From Pseudomonas cerasi (GTDB taxonomy: Bacteria > Pseudomonadota > Gammaproteobacteria > Pseudomonadales > Pseudomonadaceae), in assembly GCF_900074915.1 (NCBI RefSeq), contig NZ_LT222319.1:4187001-4251000 (forward strand): a DNA stretch of 64,000 nt. The letters run 5' to 3'. Positions 8,683 to 17,664 of the stretch are shown here, in pieces (the first letter of the stretch is position 1; each line of letters opens with the position of its first letter). Position numbers and translations under genes: made by a program. Under the pieces are notes generated by a model, which saw only the letters and a list, made by a program, of their open reading frames with translations, did no database searches and was not told the origin of the DNA.

Positions 8683-9759
8683 ATGAGCACCTATCACCGC
8701 AAAGGGATGGCATTCGCCAAGCGGATCTACGCCCCGAGATCACTCGGTGTAAGCGTTGGTTTTGTGACGGTTGCTGTGTCTTTATATTACGTGAATGCTG
8801 CACACTGGCTGTGGTTGTTGGCGCTGTTCAACGCTCTGGTATGGCCGCATGTTGCCTACCAGATTGCAAGAAAGTCGCGCGAGCCCTATGAAGCCGAATG
8901 GCGCAATTTGCTATTCGATTCGCTGTTGGGCGGTTTCTGGGTGGGTGCGATGGGTTTCAGTGCGGTTCCCGGGGTCACCGTCCTTGCCATGATGGCCATG
9001 CATAACATGGCCGCCGCCGGGCCACGCCTGATGCTCCAGGGCTTGTGCGCACAGGCACTGGGCGTGCTGATTTCACTGGCCGCGCTCAACCCTGTGGTCA
9101 ATCTGCACGGCAACATGGCGCAGATCTATGCCTGTCTTCCTGTACTGGTGATCTACCCCATTTTCATTGGCTGGCTGAGCCATCAGGTCACCCTCAAGCT
9201 GTGGGAACACCGCAACATCCTGCGCAAGGTAAGCCGCACAGACAGCCTCACCGGCCTGCTCAATCATGGCGCATGGAAGGACCTGCTTGACCTGAAGTAC
9301 GCCAGTAACCAAGGCGCGTATCAGGAGTGCGTCATCGCGCTGATCGATATCGATCACTTCAAGGTCATCAACGACACTTATGGCCACCTGATGGGCGACA
9401 CGGTGCTGCAGAGTATCAGCGAAGCACTGATAGAAAACCTGCGCGACTCCGACTTGATCGGGCGTTGTGGCGGCGATGAATTCTGCGTCATTCTGCCCGA
9501 TACCAGCTTGTTTCAGGCAAAGGAAATCCTTGAGCGCCTGCGCCTGGCGATAGATGAAATGACCTATACCCTGCATTGCGATCTCAAGGTCAGCCTCAGT
9601 ATCGGCATTGCCGCCTACTCCCCTGAAATGCCGGATGCCTCCTCGTGGCTGCATGAAGCAGACAAAGCCCTGTATCTGGCTAAAAGCACCGGTCGCAACC
9701 GCGTAGTCAGCCCTCAGGATGCGCCGTCAGACCACCAGTCGCTTGGCGCACAGGCCTGA
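8683..9759 (+). CDS. Membrane diguanylate cyclase (MASE2-GGDEF, AdrA/DgcC type)
   Basis: Synthesises cyclic di-GMP from two GTP. Residues 1-175 are membrane-embedded and match a MASE2 sensor (WPHVAYQIARKSREPYEAEW followed by hydrophobic helices), as in AdrA/DgcC. Residues 185-345 form a GGDEF domain: DSLTGLLNH, then IDIDHFKVINDTYGH, then GRCGGDEF, so the active site is intact. RDSD lies five residues before GGDEF, an intact allosteric I-site, so product inhibition is expected. There is no EAL domain. It is monocistronic and convergent with the next gene, only four bases apart. In AdrA-like enzymes the output is exopolysaccharide production; that is inference here. Confidence 0.92.
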   Translation: MSTYHRKGMAFAKRIYAPRSLGVSVGFVTVAVSLYYVNAAHWLWLLALFNALVWPHVAYQIARKSREPYEAEWRNLLFDSLLGGFWVGAMGFSAVPGVTVLAMMAMHNMAAAGPRLMLQGLCAQALGVLISLAALNPVVNLHGNMAQIYACLPVLVIYPIFIGWLSHQVTLKLWEHRNILRKVSRTDSLTGLLNHGAWKDLLDLKYASNQGAYQECVIALIDIDHFKVINDTYGHLMGDTVLQSISEALIENLRDSDLIGRCGGDEFCVILPDTSLFQAKEILERLRLAIDEMTYTLHCDLKVSLSIGIAAYSPEMPDASSWLHEADKALYLAKSTGRNRVVSPQDAPSDHQSLGAQA

Positions 9760-9763
9760 TCCG

Positions 9764-10633
9764 TCAACGCTTGTGCTTGAACAGCATGTCGAACAGGGAT
9801 GAGAAACTCTTGACCCCCATCGCCTTGAAGAACGCCTCGCGCATATCGGCACGCAGGCTTTCCAGAGTTATTTCCTTGGGTTTGGTGGATTTTTTTACGG
9901 CGGCCGTTTCTCGAGAGTCGCCTTCGCCAGGCGTGTATTTTTCCTTGGACAGCGTCCTTACGTAGTCACTCTTCTGGCTTTTGTAAGTAGTGAAATCTGT
10001 CCCCAGTTGCTCGTCCCTTTCCCCTGCCGTTGAAAACCTGTTGATGACTTTTTCCATGAAATCAAAATTATTGTGACCGATGGACCCGTAGTCCTTGTCA
10101 GTGATGAAGCGAACAAACCCCTGATCCAGCCGCGTTGTTTTTAACCCATCGCTTTCGGTAATACGCTTGGCGGTGGCCGCGTGCGACTCGGTAAAACTGT
10201 AGAACACCTTGTGGCCTTCCATGTCATATGTTTTGCCCTGGTTCTGGCGGCCCCATATTCTTCCATCATCTTTCTCTCTGTACGAGGCCAGTCCAAAAGC
10301 CAGATCATCAACATAGCCTAGATCAGCTCCCTGAGCGCTCGCCCACTCGTAAACATCACCCAGCAGCCTGCGATCATCCCGGGTTAAAAAAAACGCCTCA
10401 GGCATGGACATTCCACATTCGGCTTTTCCCAGCATGGGCGCAGAACGAGCAGAGTCCGCGCCCCCAAATACCCTGTGTTTCAGGAGGGCCTGGCCGCTGA
10501 TGGTCACCGCAGAGTCTGGAGAGGTTGATCGGAGGGGGGAATTGGCAATTGAGGGCATGTTTTTTGCCGCTCTTTTATCGTCAAGTTGTTGCGCGGCTAT
10601 CAGTGCATCTGCTCCGGAACTTATGACTCGCAT
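9764..10633 (-). CDS. Unknown protein, 289 residues, possibly secreted by a non-Sec route
   Basis: Start chosen at the ATG at 10633, which follows AGGAG by eight bases; a longer frame would run through the terminator hairpin at 10658-10680. There is no signal peptide or membrane helix. The first 60 residues are rich in Ser, Ala and Pro and contain VTISGQALL, a segment found in several large Pseudomonas proteins of unknown role. A conserved-looking C-terminal block ends the protein (ESLRADMREAFFKAMGVKSF), resembling short repeats at the ends of other Pseudomonas hypothetical proteins. The N-terminal composition would fit an effector, but no hrp box was found upstream, so this is speculation. 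I do not recognise the family. Confidence 0.7.
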   Translation of the reverse strand: MRVISSGADALIAAQQLDDKRAAKNMPSIANSPLRSTSPDSAVTISGQALLKHRVFGGADSARSAPMLGKAECGMSMPEAFFLTRDDRRLLGDVYEWASAQGADLGYVDDLAFGLASYREKDDGRIWGRQNQGKTYDMEGHKVFYSFTESHAATAKRITESDGLKTTRLDQGFVRFITDKDYGSIGHNNFDFMEKVINRFSTAGERDEQLGTDFTTYKSQKSDYVRTLSKEKYTPGEGDSRETAAVKKSTKPKEITLESLRADMREAFFKAMGVKSFSSLFDMLFKHKR

Positions 10634-10657
10634 GACGTTGGCTCCTGCCCCGAAAGA

Positions 10658-10680
10658 TCCCTGGCGGTTCTCGCCAGGGA
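10658..10680 (-). terminator. Hairpin between two unknown genes
   Basis: TCCCTGGCG and CGCCAGGGA form a perfect 9-bp stem with a five-base loop directly after the stop of the secreted 144-residue protein gene. On the minus strand it is followed by TCTTTC, so it is a moderate terminator that may allow read-through into the downstream gene. Confidence 0.6.
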
Positions 10681-10687
10681 TTAACAA

Positions 10688-11122
10688 TCAATACGTTAAA
10701 TGAAAGGTGACTGTTTCTGGCCCGGCAGGCTTGCTTTGCCAAGGTCCACTTTCAGCGCTGTGCCTAATCATGACGTCGGAGGCATAGCTAAAACCAAGAC
10801 TGTTGAACCTCTCAGTACTGCCAGGCACGCCTGGCGTTATAGAGATACAATCAGAATCATGTACACCGCCTCTCCTAAAACAAAGATTTGCGCGTTCGTT
10901 CACGCTTTCCGGAAAAGTAGTCGCGGTCCAGGAAATCTTTTGCAACCGAGAGTTATTCGCCGCGCCGCGGGGGTAATCAGCCAATCTCAATTGGTGTCGG
11001 GAAAACGCACTGTGACCAGGCCCATTGATAAACGTCGGCGTTCGGGTAGTCGTAACAGAATAATCGCCGGCCTGGCTGGCAGCCGACACTAACAACACAA
11101 GCAAGGGTGCTATTTTTTTCAT
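10688..11122 (-). CDS. Small secreted protein of unknown function
   Basis: A 144-residue protein with a clear Sec signal peptide (MKKIAPLLVLLVSAASQA, cleavage before GDYS). The mature part has two cysteines about a dozen residues apart (in NLCFRRG and SDCISI), probably a disulphide, and alternating polar/hydrophobic stretches suggesting an all-beta fold ending VTFHLTY. It lies upstream of the 289-residue unknown gene, separated by a hairpin. No family recognised. Confidence 0.7.
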   Translation of the reverse strand: MKKIAPLLVLLVSAASQAGDYSVTTTRTPTFINGPGHSAFSRHQLRLADYPRGAANNSRLQKISWTATTFPESVNERANLCFRRGGVHDSDCISITPGVPGSTERFNSLGFSYASDVMIRHSAESGPWQSKPAGPETVTFHLTY

Positions 11123-11326
11123 GGGTATTACTCCAATATTTATAAATCAAATTCATCGGCTGTGCGAAAGCCGCAGGCTTGAAAGCATCTGCACGAACCG
11201 TTATTTTTTATCATTCACCGAGCGCGCTAACGCGCACTCTGATTAAACATATTTTTTAGAAAAGACCTGAACCGCTTGTAAAACCTCATCAACCGACTGG
11301 TATAAATACCCACGTCCGAGACCTGA

Positions 11327-12058
11327 TTAGCCATACGCTTGATCGATGGAAAGTTCAAATGAGGACAGGTTATCTAACAGCCACTCAGGCGTATGCCTCT
11401 CAAGCAATGTGCCGATGGGCTGCTGCTTTATCAGCGCGCCATAGAGAGCTTCTTCATGATCGAGGTACGCTTGCTGAACAGCGCGATAGTTGAGCGGATA
11501 GATGCTCTTCTCGATGGGCAACAGCCGGTCGAAGTGTTCGAGCAGACCATGAAAGACGATTCGCCGTTCGACGGTATTGCGCGTGGTAGCAATGAGTTTG
11601 ACGAAGTACTCACTGTCCTGAGCTCGCAGCGCTTCGCTGGCGGCATAACGCTCGACCAGCGTGTGCGGCGATGGCTCATCGAATACGATGCAGCACAGGT
11701 CTTCGCGCACCAGGCCCTTGAACGGGTTCTCGGCTTCTGACCGACGGCCGTGCAGGCCCAGTGCGAATTGTACGGCGCGCTCGGCCAGCCATTGACGCTT
11801 ACGGCCCTCAAGTCGGGTAACCTCTTCGAGTAACGGTGCCTGACGCCCCTGCGAACGAAGCTGCCGACAGAGTTTGGCAAACAGGCCAACAGGGCCGGAC
11901 AGCTTTGCCTGTTGCTCGGCAAGTTGCGTCACCGAAAGCGCGGACTGCCGGGCTGTCAGATGCTGGAAGTCCGTTGTCATATTAAAATCAGGCCGCTGCG
12001 GATCCAGCCGCAACGCCGTGTCGGCACCTGACTCGCCCCGAACAAAACAAACAGTCAT
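11327..12058 (-). CDS. Unknown cytoplasmic protein, 243 residues
   Basis: Start at 12058 is well supported by AAAAAAGGAG six bases upstream. The protein has no signal peptide or membrane segment; the N-terminal 30 residues look disordered and the rest is helix-rich with many charged residues (for example LEGRKRQWLAERAVQF). No motif recognised. It sits alone between the small secreted gene and the HTH-only regulator, on the same strand. The 204 bases downstream (11123-11326) hold no other gene that I can support. Confidence 0.65.
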   Translation of the reverse strand: MTVCFVRGESGADTALRLDPQRPDFNMTTDFQHLTARQSALSVTQLAEQQAKLSGPVGLFAKLCRQLRSQGRQAPLLEEVTRLEGRKRQWLAERAVQFALGLHGRRSEAENPFKGLVREDLCCIVFDEPSPHTLVERYAASEALRAQDSEYFVKLIATTRNTVERRIVFHGLLEHFDRLLPIEKSIYPLNYRAVQQAYLDHEEALYGALIKQQPIGTLLERHTPEWLLDNLSSFELSIDQAYG

Positions 12059-12240
12059 GAGTGGCTCCTTTTTTATTGTTTACAGTTCGTCGTGCGAGCA
12101 GGTTTCGGATATTCCTTTCTGCAGACAGCCGGGAAACAGTGGCTGACAGCAGTCACAGAGCAGCACGGTATTATTGATTGCACCGCAAAACGTCAGCAGT
12201 GCTCATTGCATTAACACGTTACAGGTTGCGACAAGACACA

Positions 12241-12489
12241 TTATGTATGTGCTGGCTCGCTACGCAATCCGACAGATGTAGGGGGTCGGGCAGTGCTCCC
12301 CGGAAGCAATAGAGATACGCACCTGGCCATGAGCTCGGCACGCGTCCTTACCTGATTCTTTCTTAGCAGCGAAGATACGTGATCGCGAACGGTGTAGTCA
12401 CTGATACTGAGCTGCCTGGCAATTTCCTTGTTCGTACATCCCTGCAACAACAGGCCAAGAACCTCCTGCTCTCTCATTGTCACCCACAT
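12241..12489 (-). CDS. LuxR/GerE-type DNA-binding protein (HTH only)
   Basis: Start set at the ATG at 12489, preceded by AAGGGGAAG; an ATG 21 bases earlier lacks a binding site. The 82-residue product is almost only a LuxR-type helix-turn-helix: MREQEVLGLLLQGCTNKEIA, then SISDYTVRDHVSSLLRK. There is no receiver, autoinducer or ligand domain. Such stand-alone GerE proteins act as small regulators or as partners of larger ones. A perfect palindrome lies 22 bases before the start, a likely operator. Neighbours on the same strand are unknown genes that it may control. Confidence 0.8.
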   Translation of the reverse strand: MWVTMREQEVLGLLLQGCTNKEIARQLSISDYTVRDHVSSLLRKNQVRTRAELMARCVSLLLPGSTARPPTSVGLRSEPAHT

Positions 12490-12510
12490 GATACTTCCCC
12501 TTGCCATCAT

Positions 12511-12527
12511 TTTGCCTAATAGGCAAA
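12511..12527. promoter_or_regulatory. Perfect palindrome upstream of the GerE-type gene
   Basis: TTTGCCT-AAT-AGGCAAA is a 7+3+7 perfect inverted repeat 22 bases before the regulator's start. Its size and two-fold symmetry suit a dimeric HTH protein, so autoregulation is possible. There is no T tract that would make it a terminator. Confidence 0.5.
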
Positions 12528-12946
12528 TTTGTAGGATGTTTCTTACATTCGTCTTCCATGACCCAAACAGTCAATCGGCACAGAAATCATTTTATTTAGT
12601 CTTGTTTTGCATAAACACGAGATACACCTTCAAAGTCCTGCAATACAGCCGAAAGCTGTAAGAAAAATCTTTAATAATAAAATATTGAGGAAAGCTCCTA
12701 CATGAAACGCGGAATAATTACGCCTACCAACTTATCGACACTGCGAATGACCCACCTGAAGAAACATTTCCCACAGGCACGACCTAAGAGCACATTATAT
12801 AAATAACGTAAACAGTATAGAGAGGCGCAAGATAGACTTGAGGAAACGGAATTACAATCACTTGTTACAATTGAAAGCGTCGGGTGCCAGGAACTTTGCG
12901 CTCATATTTGAACGACTACTCACCCCATAGCAGAGGTGAGCAGCGG
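12528..12946. other. AT-rich intergenic stretch without a gene
   Basis: No open frame with a ribosome binding site was found. The left 300 bases are clearly richer in A and T than the neighbours. GGAACTT at 12890-12896 resembles the -35 of AlgU-type (ECF) promoters, but I could not place a convincing -10 (TCTGA-like) 16-17 bases on. Confidence 0.4.
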
Positions 12947-13018
12947 ATGTCGCCGGTCTCTGCGAGAACGGCATTCGCCGTGTCAACCGGCCTAGTGTTA
13001 TCCGGCTTTACCGCTTGC
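12947..13018 (+). pseudogene. Possible lipoprotein signal-peptide remnant
   Basis: An ATG at 12947 preceded by AGAGGTG opens a stretch that reads as a lipoprotein leader: MSPVSARTAF, then a hydrophobic run and SGFTAC. After about residue 24 the frame enters the antisense of the MHS transporter gene and turns into His/Gln-rich sequence typical of shadow frames. It may be the stump of a lipoprotein gene lost by rearrangement next to the transporter's end, or coincidence. Confidence 0.35.
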
Positions 13019-14314
13019 CAGGTCATCCACCACCACGCCCCGGCGCAGACCGAATACCGCAGCGGTCATCAGGCCCGTGGCACCCATGATCAGGCTATAC
13101 AGCACGCATACCCAGATATTCCAGGGCATCAGGGCAATCAGCATCAATGGCGTGGTGCTGGCCCAGAAGGCGTAGGCGATGTTGTAAGTGAACGAGATGC
13201 CTGACACCCGGATGTTCGCCGGGAAAAGTCCGACCATCACCGACGGCACCACACCGACAATCCCGCACGCCAGCCCGGCAATCGCGTAGGCGATGCCCAG
13301 TGGCATCCATTGCTCGATGAGGCTGGTGTAAAGCACGCCAATGCCCATCGGCATCAGCAGGCTGTAGAACATGATGCCGCGCCAGGCGCCGATGCGGTCG
13401 ACCAGCATGCCTGCCAACACGCAGCCTATATTGAGAAACACGATGCCGACGGCGCTCAGGGCAAAGGTATCGCTGGCGCTGATACCGAAGCGCTGCTGCA
13501 TGACGGTCGGGGTGATCACCACCAATACCACCACTGCGGAGGTCAGCACAAAGGTCAGCAGCGCAGCAGGCAGCAAGGATTTGCGGTGCTCACGCAGGAC
13601 CTGGCCAAGTGGCAGCGTTGTCAGATGTTCACGCTGGGCATGCATCGCGATAAATACCGGGGTTTCGCTCAACCAGCGGCGCAACCAGACGCCCACCACG
13701 CCGAATACGCCACCGAGCAGGAACGGAATACGCCATGCCCAGTCGAGGATTTCGCCAGGGCTGAAGACCCGTGCCAGCCATGTCGCGGTCAGTGCACCCA
13801 GCAGGTACCCGAACGTCAGGCCGGCTTGTAGTACACCCAGTGCATAGCCGCGGTGCCCCTTGGGCGCGTGTTCTGCCACGAATACCCAGGCGCTTGGCAC
13901 TTCGCCGCCCACAGCGGCCCCTTGCAGGATGCGCAGCGCCAGCAGCACCAGCGGCGCCCAGTAACCGATCTGTGCGTAGGTGGGCATGATGCCGATCAGC
14001 AGACAAGGCAGGGCCATCATCAGAATGCTCAGGCTGAACACGCGCTTGCGGCCCAGCCGGTCGGCGAAGTGCGCCATGAGAATCCCGCCCAGCGGGCGCG
14101 CCAGATAGCCGGTCACGAAGATCCCGAAGCTTTGCAGCAGACGCAGCCACTCGGGCATGTCGGGTGGGAAAAACAGCTGGCTGAGGGTCAGTGCAAAGAA
14201 TACGAAAATGATGAAGTCGTAGATTTCCAGCGCCCCACCCAGCGCCGCAAGACTCAGGGTCTTGTAGTCGCCTTTGGTAAAAGGTTGCGGAGTGGATTGA
14301 ACGATGGCCGTCAT
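12998..14314 (-). CDS. MHS-family metabolite:H+ symporter (MFS)
   Basis: A 438-residue inner-membrane transporter with twelve helices. The ATG at 14314 starts at the typical N-terminus; the longer frame upstream enters the repeat array. The MHS hallmark follows helix 2: GYLARPLGGILMAHFADRLG, then RKR. Later GLRRWLSETP-like sequence (WLRRWLSETPVF) closes the middle loop as in ProP, KgtP and citrate carriers. Likely substrates are organic acids or osmolytes, from the family. The last residues overlap, on the other strand, a possible lipoprotein leader, so the C-terminus may mark an old junction. Confidence 0.88.
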   Translation of the reverse strand: MTAIVQSTPQPFTKGDYKTLSLAALGGALEIYDFIIFVFFALTLSQLFFPPDMPEWLRLLQSFGIFVTGYLARPLGGILMAHFADRLGRKRVFSLSILMMALPCLLIGIMPTYAQIGYWAPLVLLALRILQGAAVGGEVPSAWVFVAEHAPKGHRGYALGVLQAGLTFGYLLGALTATWLARVFSPGEILDWAWRIPFLLGGVFGVVGVWLRRWLSETPVFIAMHAQREHLTTLPLGQVLREHRKSLLPAALLTFVLTSAVVVLVVITPTVMQQRFGISASDTFALSAVGIVFLNIGCVLAGMLVDRIGAWRGIMFYSLLMPMGIGVLYTSLIEQWMPLGIAYAIAGLACGIVGVVPSVMVGLFPANIRVSGISFTYNIAYAFWASTTPLMLIALMPWNIWVCVLYSLIMGATGLMTAAVFGLRRGVVVDDLASGKAG

Positions 14315-14420
14315 GACGCCCCCGAAACATGGCTGAAAAAAGCGCCTGGCGCTCACAGGGCGCGAAGAATAGCAAAGCTTGCGGGCGCACTGATACGAAG
14401 CTGAGGCCTGTAGCGGGAAC

Positions 14421-15460
14421 GATGATCGCAACTATCGTGCGACGCTCTGCGTCGCATGCCGTGCCGGACGCTCCGCGTTCTCTTGACGACGCAGAGCGTC
14501 GAGAACTGCATTCCCACGCTTGAGCGTGAGGAACGATCACTTCAACTATCGTGCGGCGCTCCGCGTCGCATGCCGTTCCGGACGCTCCGCGTCCTATTGA
14601 CGACGCAGAGCGTCGAGCACTGCATTCCCACGCTGGAGCGTGAGGAACGATCACTTCAACTATCGTGCGGCGCTCCGCGTCGCATGCCGTTCCGGACGCT
14701 CCGCATCCTCTTGACGACGCAGAGCGTCGAGAACTGCATTCCCGCGCTGGAGCGTGAGGAACGATCACTTCAACTATCGTGCGGCGCTCCGCGTCGCATG
14801 CCGTTCCGGACGCTCCGCATCCTCTTGACGACGCAGAGCGTCGAGAACTGCACTCCCACGCTGGAGCGTGAGGAACGATCACTTCAACTATCGTGCGGCG
14901 CTCCGCGTCGCATGCCTTTCCGGACGCTCCGCGTCCTCTTGGCGACGCAGAGCGTCGAGACCTGCATTCCCACGCTGGAGCGTGCGGAACGATCATCGCA
15001 ACTATCGTGCGGCACTCCGCGTCGCATGCCTTTCCGGACGCTCCGCGTCCTCTTGACGACGCAGAGCGTCGAGACCTGCATTCCCACGCTGGAGCGTGAG
15101 GAACGAGCACTTCAACTATCGTGCGACGCTCTGCGTCGCATGCCGTGCCGGACGCTCCGCATCCTCTTGACGACGCAAAGCGTCGAGAACTGCATTCCCA
15201 CGCTGGAGCGTGAGGAACGAGCACTTCAACTATCGTGCGGCGTTCCGCGTCGCATGTCGTTCCGGACGCTCCGCGTCCTCTTGACGACGCAGAGCGTCGT
15301 GAACTGCACTCCCACGCTGGAGCGTGAGGAACGATCACCTATCGTGCGGCGCTCTGCGTCGCATGCTATTCCGGACGCTCCGCGTCCTCTTGACGACGCA
15401 AAGCGTCGAGAACTGCACTCCCACGCTGGAGCGTGTGGAACGAGAGTCCCGACGATCGTG
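14421..15460. repeat. Tandem array of nine 114-bp repeats plus a partial tenth
   Basis: The anchor AACTATCGTG recurs at 14430, 14544, 14658, 14772, 14886, 15000, 15114 and 15228, exactly 114 bases apart; the ninth unit is 5 bases shorter (missing TTCAA) and a degenerate tenth starts near 15445. Each unit holds several nested palindromes: GACGC..GCGTC, GGACGCTCCGCGTCC, GACGCAGAGCGTC and CCACGCTGGAGCGTG. Units differ at scattered positions. Because 114 is divisible by three, several frames stay open across the array and give false repetitive proteins (38-residue period), the source of the 'DUF1534' peptide. Related single units occur near 23,730 and 34,235. Confidence 0.92.
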
Positions 15461-15489
15461 CCAACGCTCCGTGCAGTAGAGCCCGTCTA

Positions 15490-17664
15490 CTAAAAGTTGA
15501 CGGTGGCCGACAATCTCGCCGTTCTGGGTGCGCCCATGAACAGGTAGTCGTCACCCAGATACTCCCCGGCATCACGCCAGTAGCGTTTGTCGAAGAGGTT
15601 GTCGACGGTCAGGCGCAGGACCGTGTCGTAGCCGCTGATTCGGGTGCTGTAACGGCTGCCGATATTGAACAGTGTGTAGTCATTGACCTGCACGGAGCCT
15701 TCACGGTCAGCGTACTTGCTGGCGCTGTACTGCATCCCGCCGAGTAAGGCGAGCCCGGGCACCGGCAGGCTGTAGTCAGCTTGCAGGGTGCCACGGTATC
15801 TGGGCACATTGAGGGCCTGATGATCGTCATAGGCCTCGGTGCCGCTGTCTTCAACGCGCGTCCGGATGGCCGCCGCACTGGCGGATATCTGCAGGCGGTC
15901 GGTCACCCAGCCACTCGCCCCCAGTTCAAGCCCGGTGTTTTTCTGCTCGCCTTGCTGCACATAGGTAAACGTGCCGTCATCGTTGGGCCTGGAGTACTGA
16001 TACGCCTGGCGGGCCTGAAACACTGCGGCGGTCAGGCTCATGCGCTGCCAGTCATACTTGATACCGGCTTCCAGCTGTCGGGATACGGTCGGCGCAAGAA
16101 TTTCACTGGCATTGGTGGTGAACCACGCCGCTGTCCCGCCCAGCGACAGGCCCTTGCTGTAGCTGGTGTAGAGCGAAACGTTGTCCACCGGCTTGTAGAT
16201 CAGCGCCGCCTGAGGCAGAAACACATAGCGCTCGGTGTGTCGCGCATCGCTGCCGTCCTCGTTGAACGCCTGTTCATCGAGCCGCACCCCGCGTCCGCCC
16301 AGCACGGTTTGCCAGTGCTCGTTGAAACTGATCCGGTCGGTGGCAAACAGCCCGTACTGGCGGCTATCCAGACGACGCTCGGTGTGCGCAAGCGCCAGAG
16401 TCGAGGGGGCCACTTGCTCGGGCGCCTCATTGATATTGCCCGAGCCGACGAATTCGTTGAAGGTCCCGCGCGTATCGACCGTTCGGCGGTAGGCACTGCT
16501 GCCGAAGGTCAGTTCGTGCCCCAGCGATCCGGTAGTGAATGTGCCGGACATGGCCGCTTCGACTTCATCGTTGCGACGCGTGTCGTCCGGGCTGCGGAAA
16601 TCATAGATGTCATAACCACCCTCGGCACTGAAGTGGTTGGGCACCGTTTGCCCTGCGCAACTGGCCGAGCCGTAGCAACCCCACGCAAAGGCACTGTAGT
16701 CATCGATGACCACACGACTGCGTGAAGCGCTGAGACTGCCCTTCCAGCTGTCATTGAATCGATATTCGAAACGTCCGTTCATGTTCAGCGAGTCGATACC
16801 GACCGGATTGGACCAGTTCTGGTAGCCCAGCAGTTTACGTGGCGAGGCATCGTGAGGCAGCGCAGTACCGCCCAGAAGCTGATAACCGGGCACCGAGCGC
16901 TGCTCTTTGGTCTGGTACTCGACGTCGAGTTGCAGCAGCGCGCGCTCGCTGATGTTCCAGTCGAACGCCAGCGAGGCGAAATCGCGCTGGCCATCGGCGT
17001 GTTCAACATACGAGCGAATGTCTTCGTGGGCAAGGTTGGCGCGCAGGCCAAACTGTTGCTCACTGCCGAACCAGCCACCGACGTCGGTGGCGATGTAACG
17101 TTCACCGTGCTCGTTGGTCGAGACCGTGACCGACCGGACGTCCTGCGCCCGCTTGGTCTGATAGTTGATGACGCCACCGGGCTCGGCCACACCGCTCTGC
17201 AGGCCGGAGAGCCCTTTGAGCAACTCGACCTGCTGCTTGTTCTCCAGCGCTACGTTCTGCTCACCGGCAATGCTGCGGCCGTTGATGCGATAACTGTTGG
17301 CGGCGTTCAACGAAAACCCGCGCACCACAAAGTTTTCGTAATAGCCCACTGGTGCATAGCCGTCGCCGACCGACGCATCGTTGCGCAGCACTTCACTCAG
17401 CAGCTTTGCCTGACGGTCCTCGATCAGCGCAGCGCTGAACACCGACACCGAGGCCGGCGTGTCCAGCAGAGAGGCCTGATCCAAGCCGAAGATCGACGCC
17501 CGCTCTGCTTTATAGTCGCCGGTGCTTTCCGGCTCGCTGAACCCAGTGACATTGACCGCATCCAGGCTGACCACTTCTGCGGCCAGCAACGGCGAGGCAA
17601 CCGCCATACCCAACGGTAACAATCGCCAGGCGTGGCGCATGGCAGGTCGGTAAGGCGTTCTCAT
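15490..17664 (-). CDS. TonB-dependent siderophore receptor
   Basis: Outer-membrane gated channel for a ferric siderophore. The ATG at 17664 follows GGAG by eight bases; the signal peptide ends about residue 28 (ASPLLA-AE). A TonB-box-like DAVNVTG comes next, then a plug domain of about 130 residues (TPASVSVFSAALIEDRQAKL, NFVVRGFSLN, LLKGLSGLQSGVAEPGG) and a 22-strand barrel ending in aromatic VNF, as required for assembly. Total 724 residues, normal for the FhuA/FpvA-like class without an N-terminal signalling domain. No sigma/anti-sigma pair and no obvious Fur box lie upstream. The 303-base gap to the next gene holds only promoter sequence and the direct repeat at 17,859. The ligand is unknown; the 114-bp repeat array follows the stop codon. 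Confidence 0.92.
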   Translation of the reverse strand: MRTPYRPAMRHAWRLLPLGMAVASPLLAAEVVSLDAVNVTGFSEPESTGDYKAERASIFGLDQASLLDTPASVSVFSAALIEDRQAKLLSEVLRNDASVGDGYAPVGYYENFVVRGFSLNAANSYRINGRSIAGEQNVALENKQQVELLKGLSGLQSGVAEPGGVINYQTKRAQDVRSVTVSTNEHGERYIATDVGGWFGSEQQFGLRANLAHEDIRSYVEHADGQRDFASLAFDWNISERALLQLDVEYQTKEQRSVPGYQLLGGTALPHDASPRKLLGYQNWSNPVGIDSLNMNGRFEYRFNDSWKGSLSASRSRVVIDDYSAFAWGCYGSASCAGQTVPNHFSAEGGYDIYDFRSPDDTRRNDEVEAAMSGTFTTGSLGHELTFGSSAYRRTVDTRGTFNEFVGSGNINEAPEQVAPSTLALAHTERRLDSRQYGLFATDRISFNEHWQTVLGGRGVRLDEQAFNEDGSDARHTERYVFLPQAALIYKPVDNVSLYTSYSKGLSLGGTAAWFTTNASEILAPTVSRQLEAGIKYDWQRMSLTAAVFQARQAYQYSRPNDDGTFTYVQQGEQKNTGLELGASGWVTDRLQISASAAAIRTRVEDSGTEAYDDHQALNVPRYRGTLQADYSLPVPGLALLGGMQYSASKYADREGSVQVNDYTLFNIGSRYSTRISGYDTVLRLTVDNLFDKRYWRDAGEYLGDDYLFMGAPRTARLSATVNF

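Noticed and set aside
12890..12922. hrp box (HrpL promoter)
   Set aside because: GGAACT is followed by CTACTCA, but 20 bases lie between the two halves instead of 15-17, and the second half lacks CCAC.
14421..15460. CRISPR array
   Set aside because: Units are near-identical over their full 114 bases, with no unique spacers and no cas genes.
13629..15493. Very long repetitive frames on both strands through the repeat array (569 and 345 residues)
   Set aside because: They exist only because the 114-bp unit is a multiple of three. They lack ribosome binding sites, and one runs on antisense or out of frame into the transporter gene.
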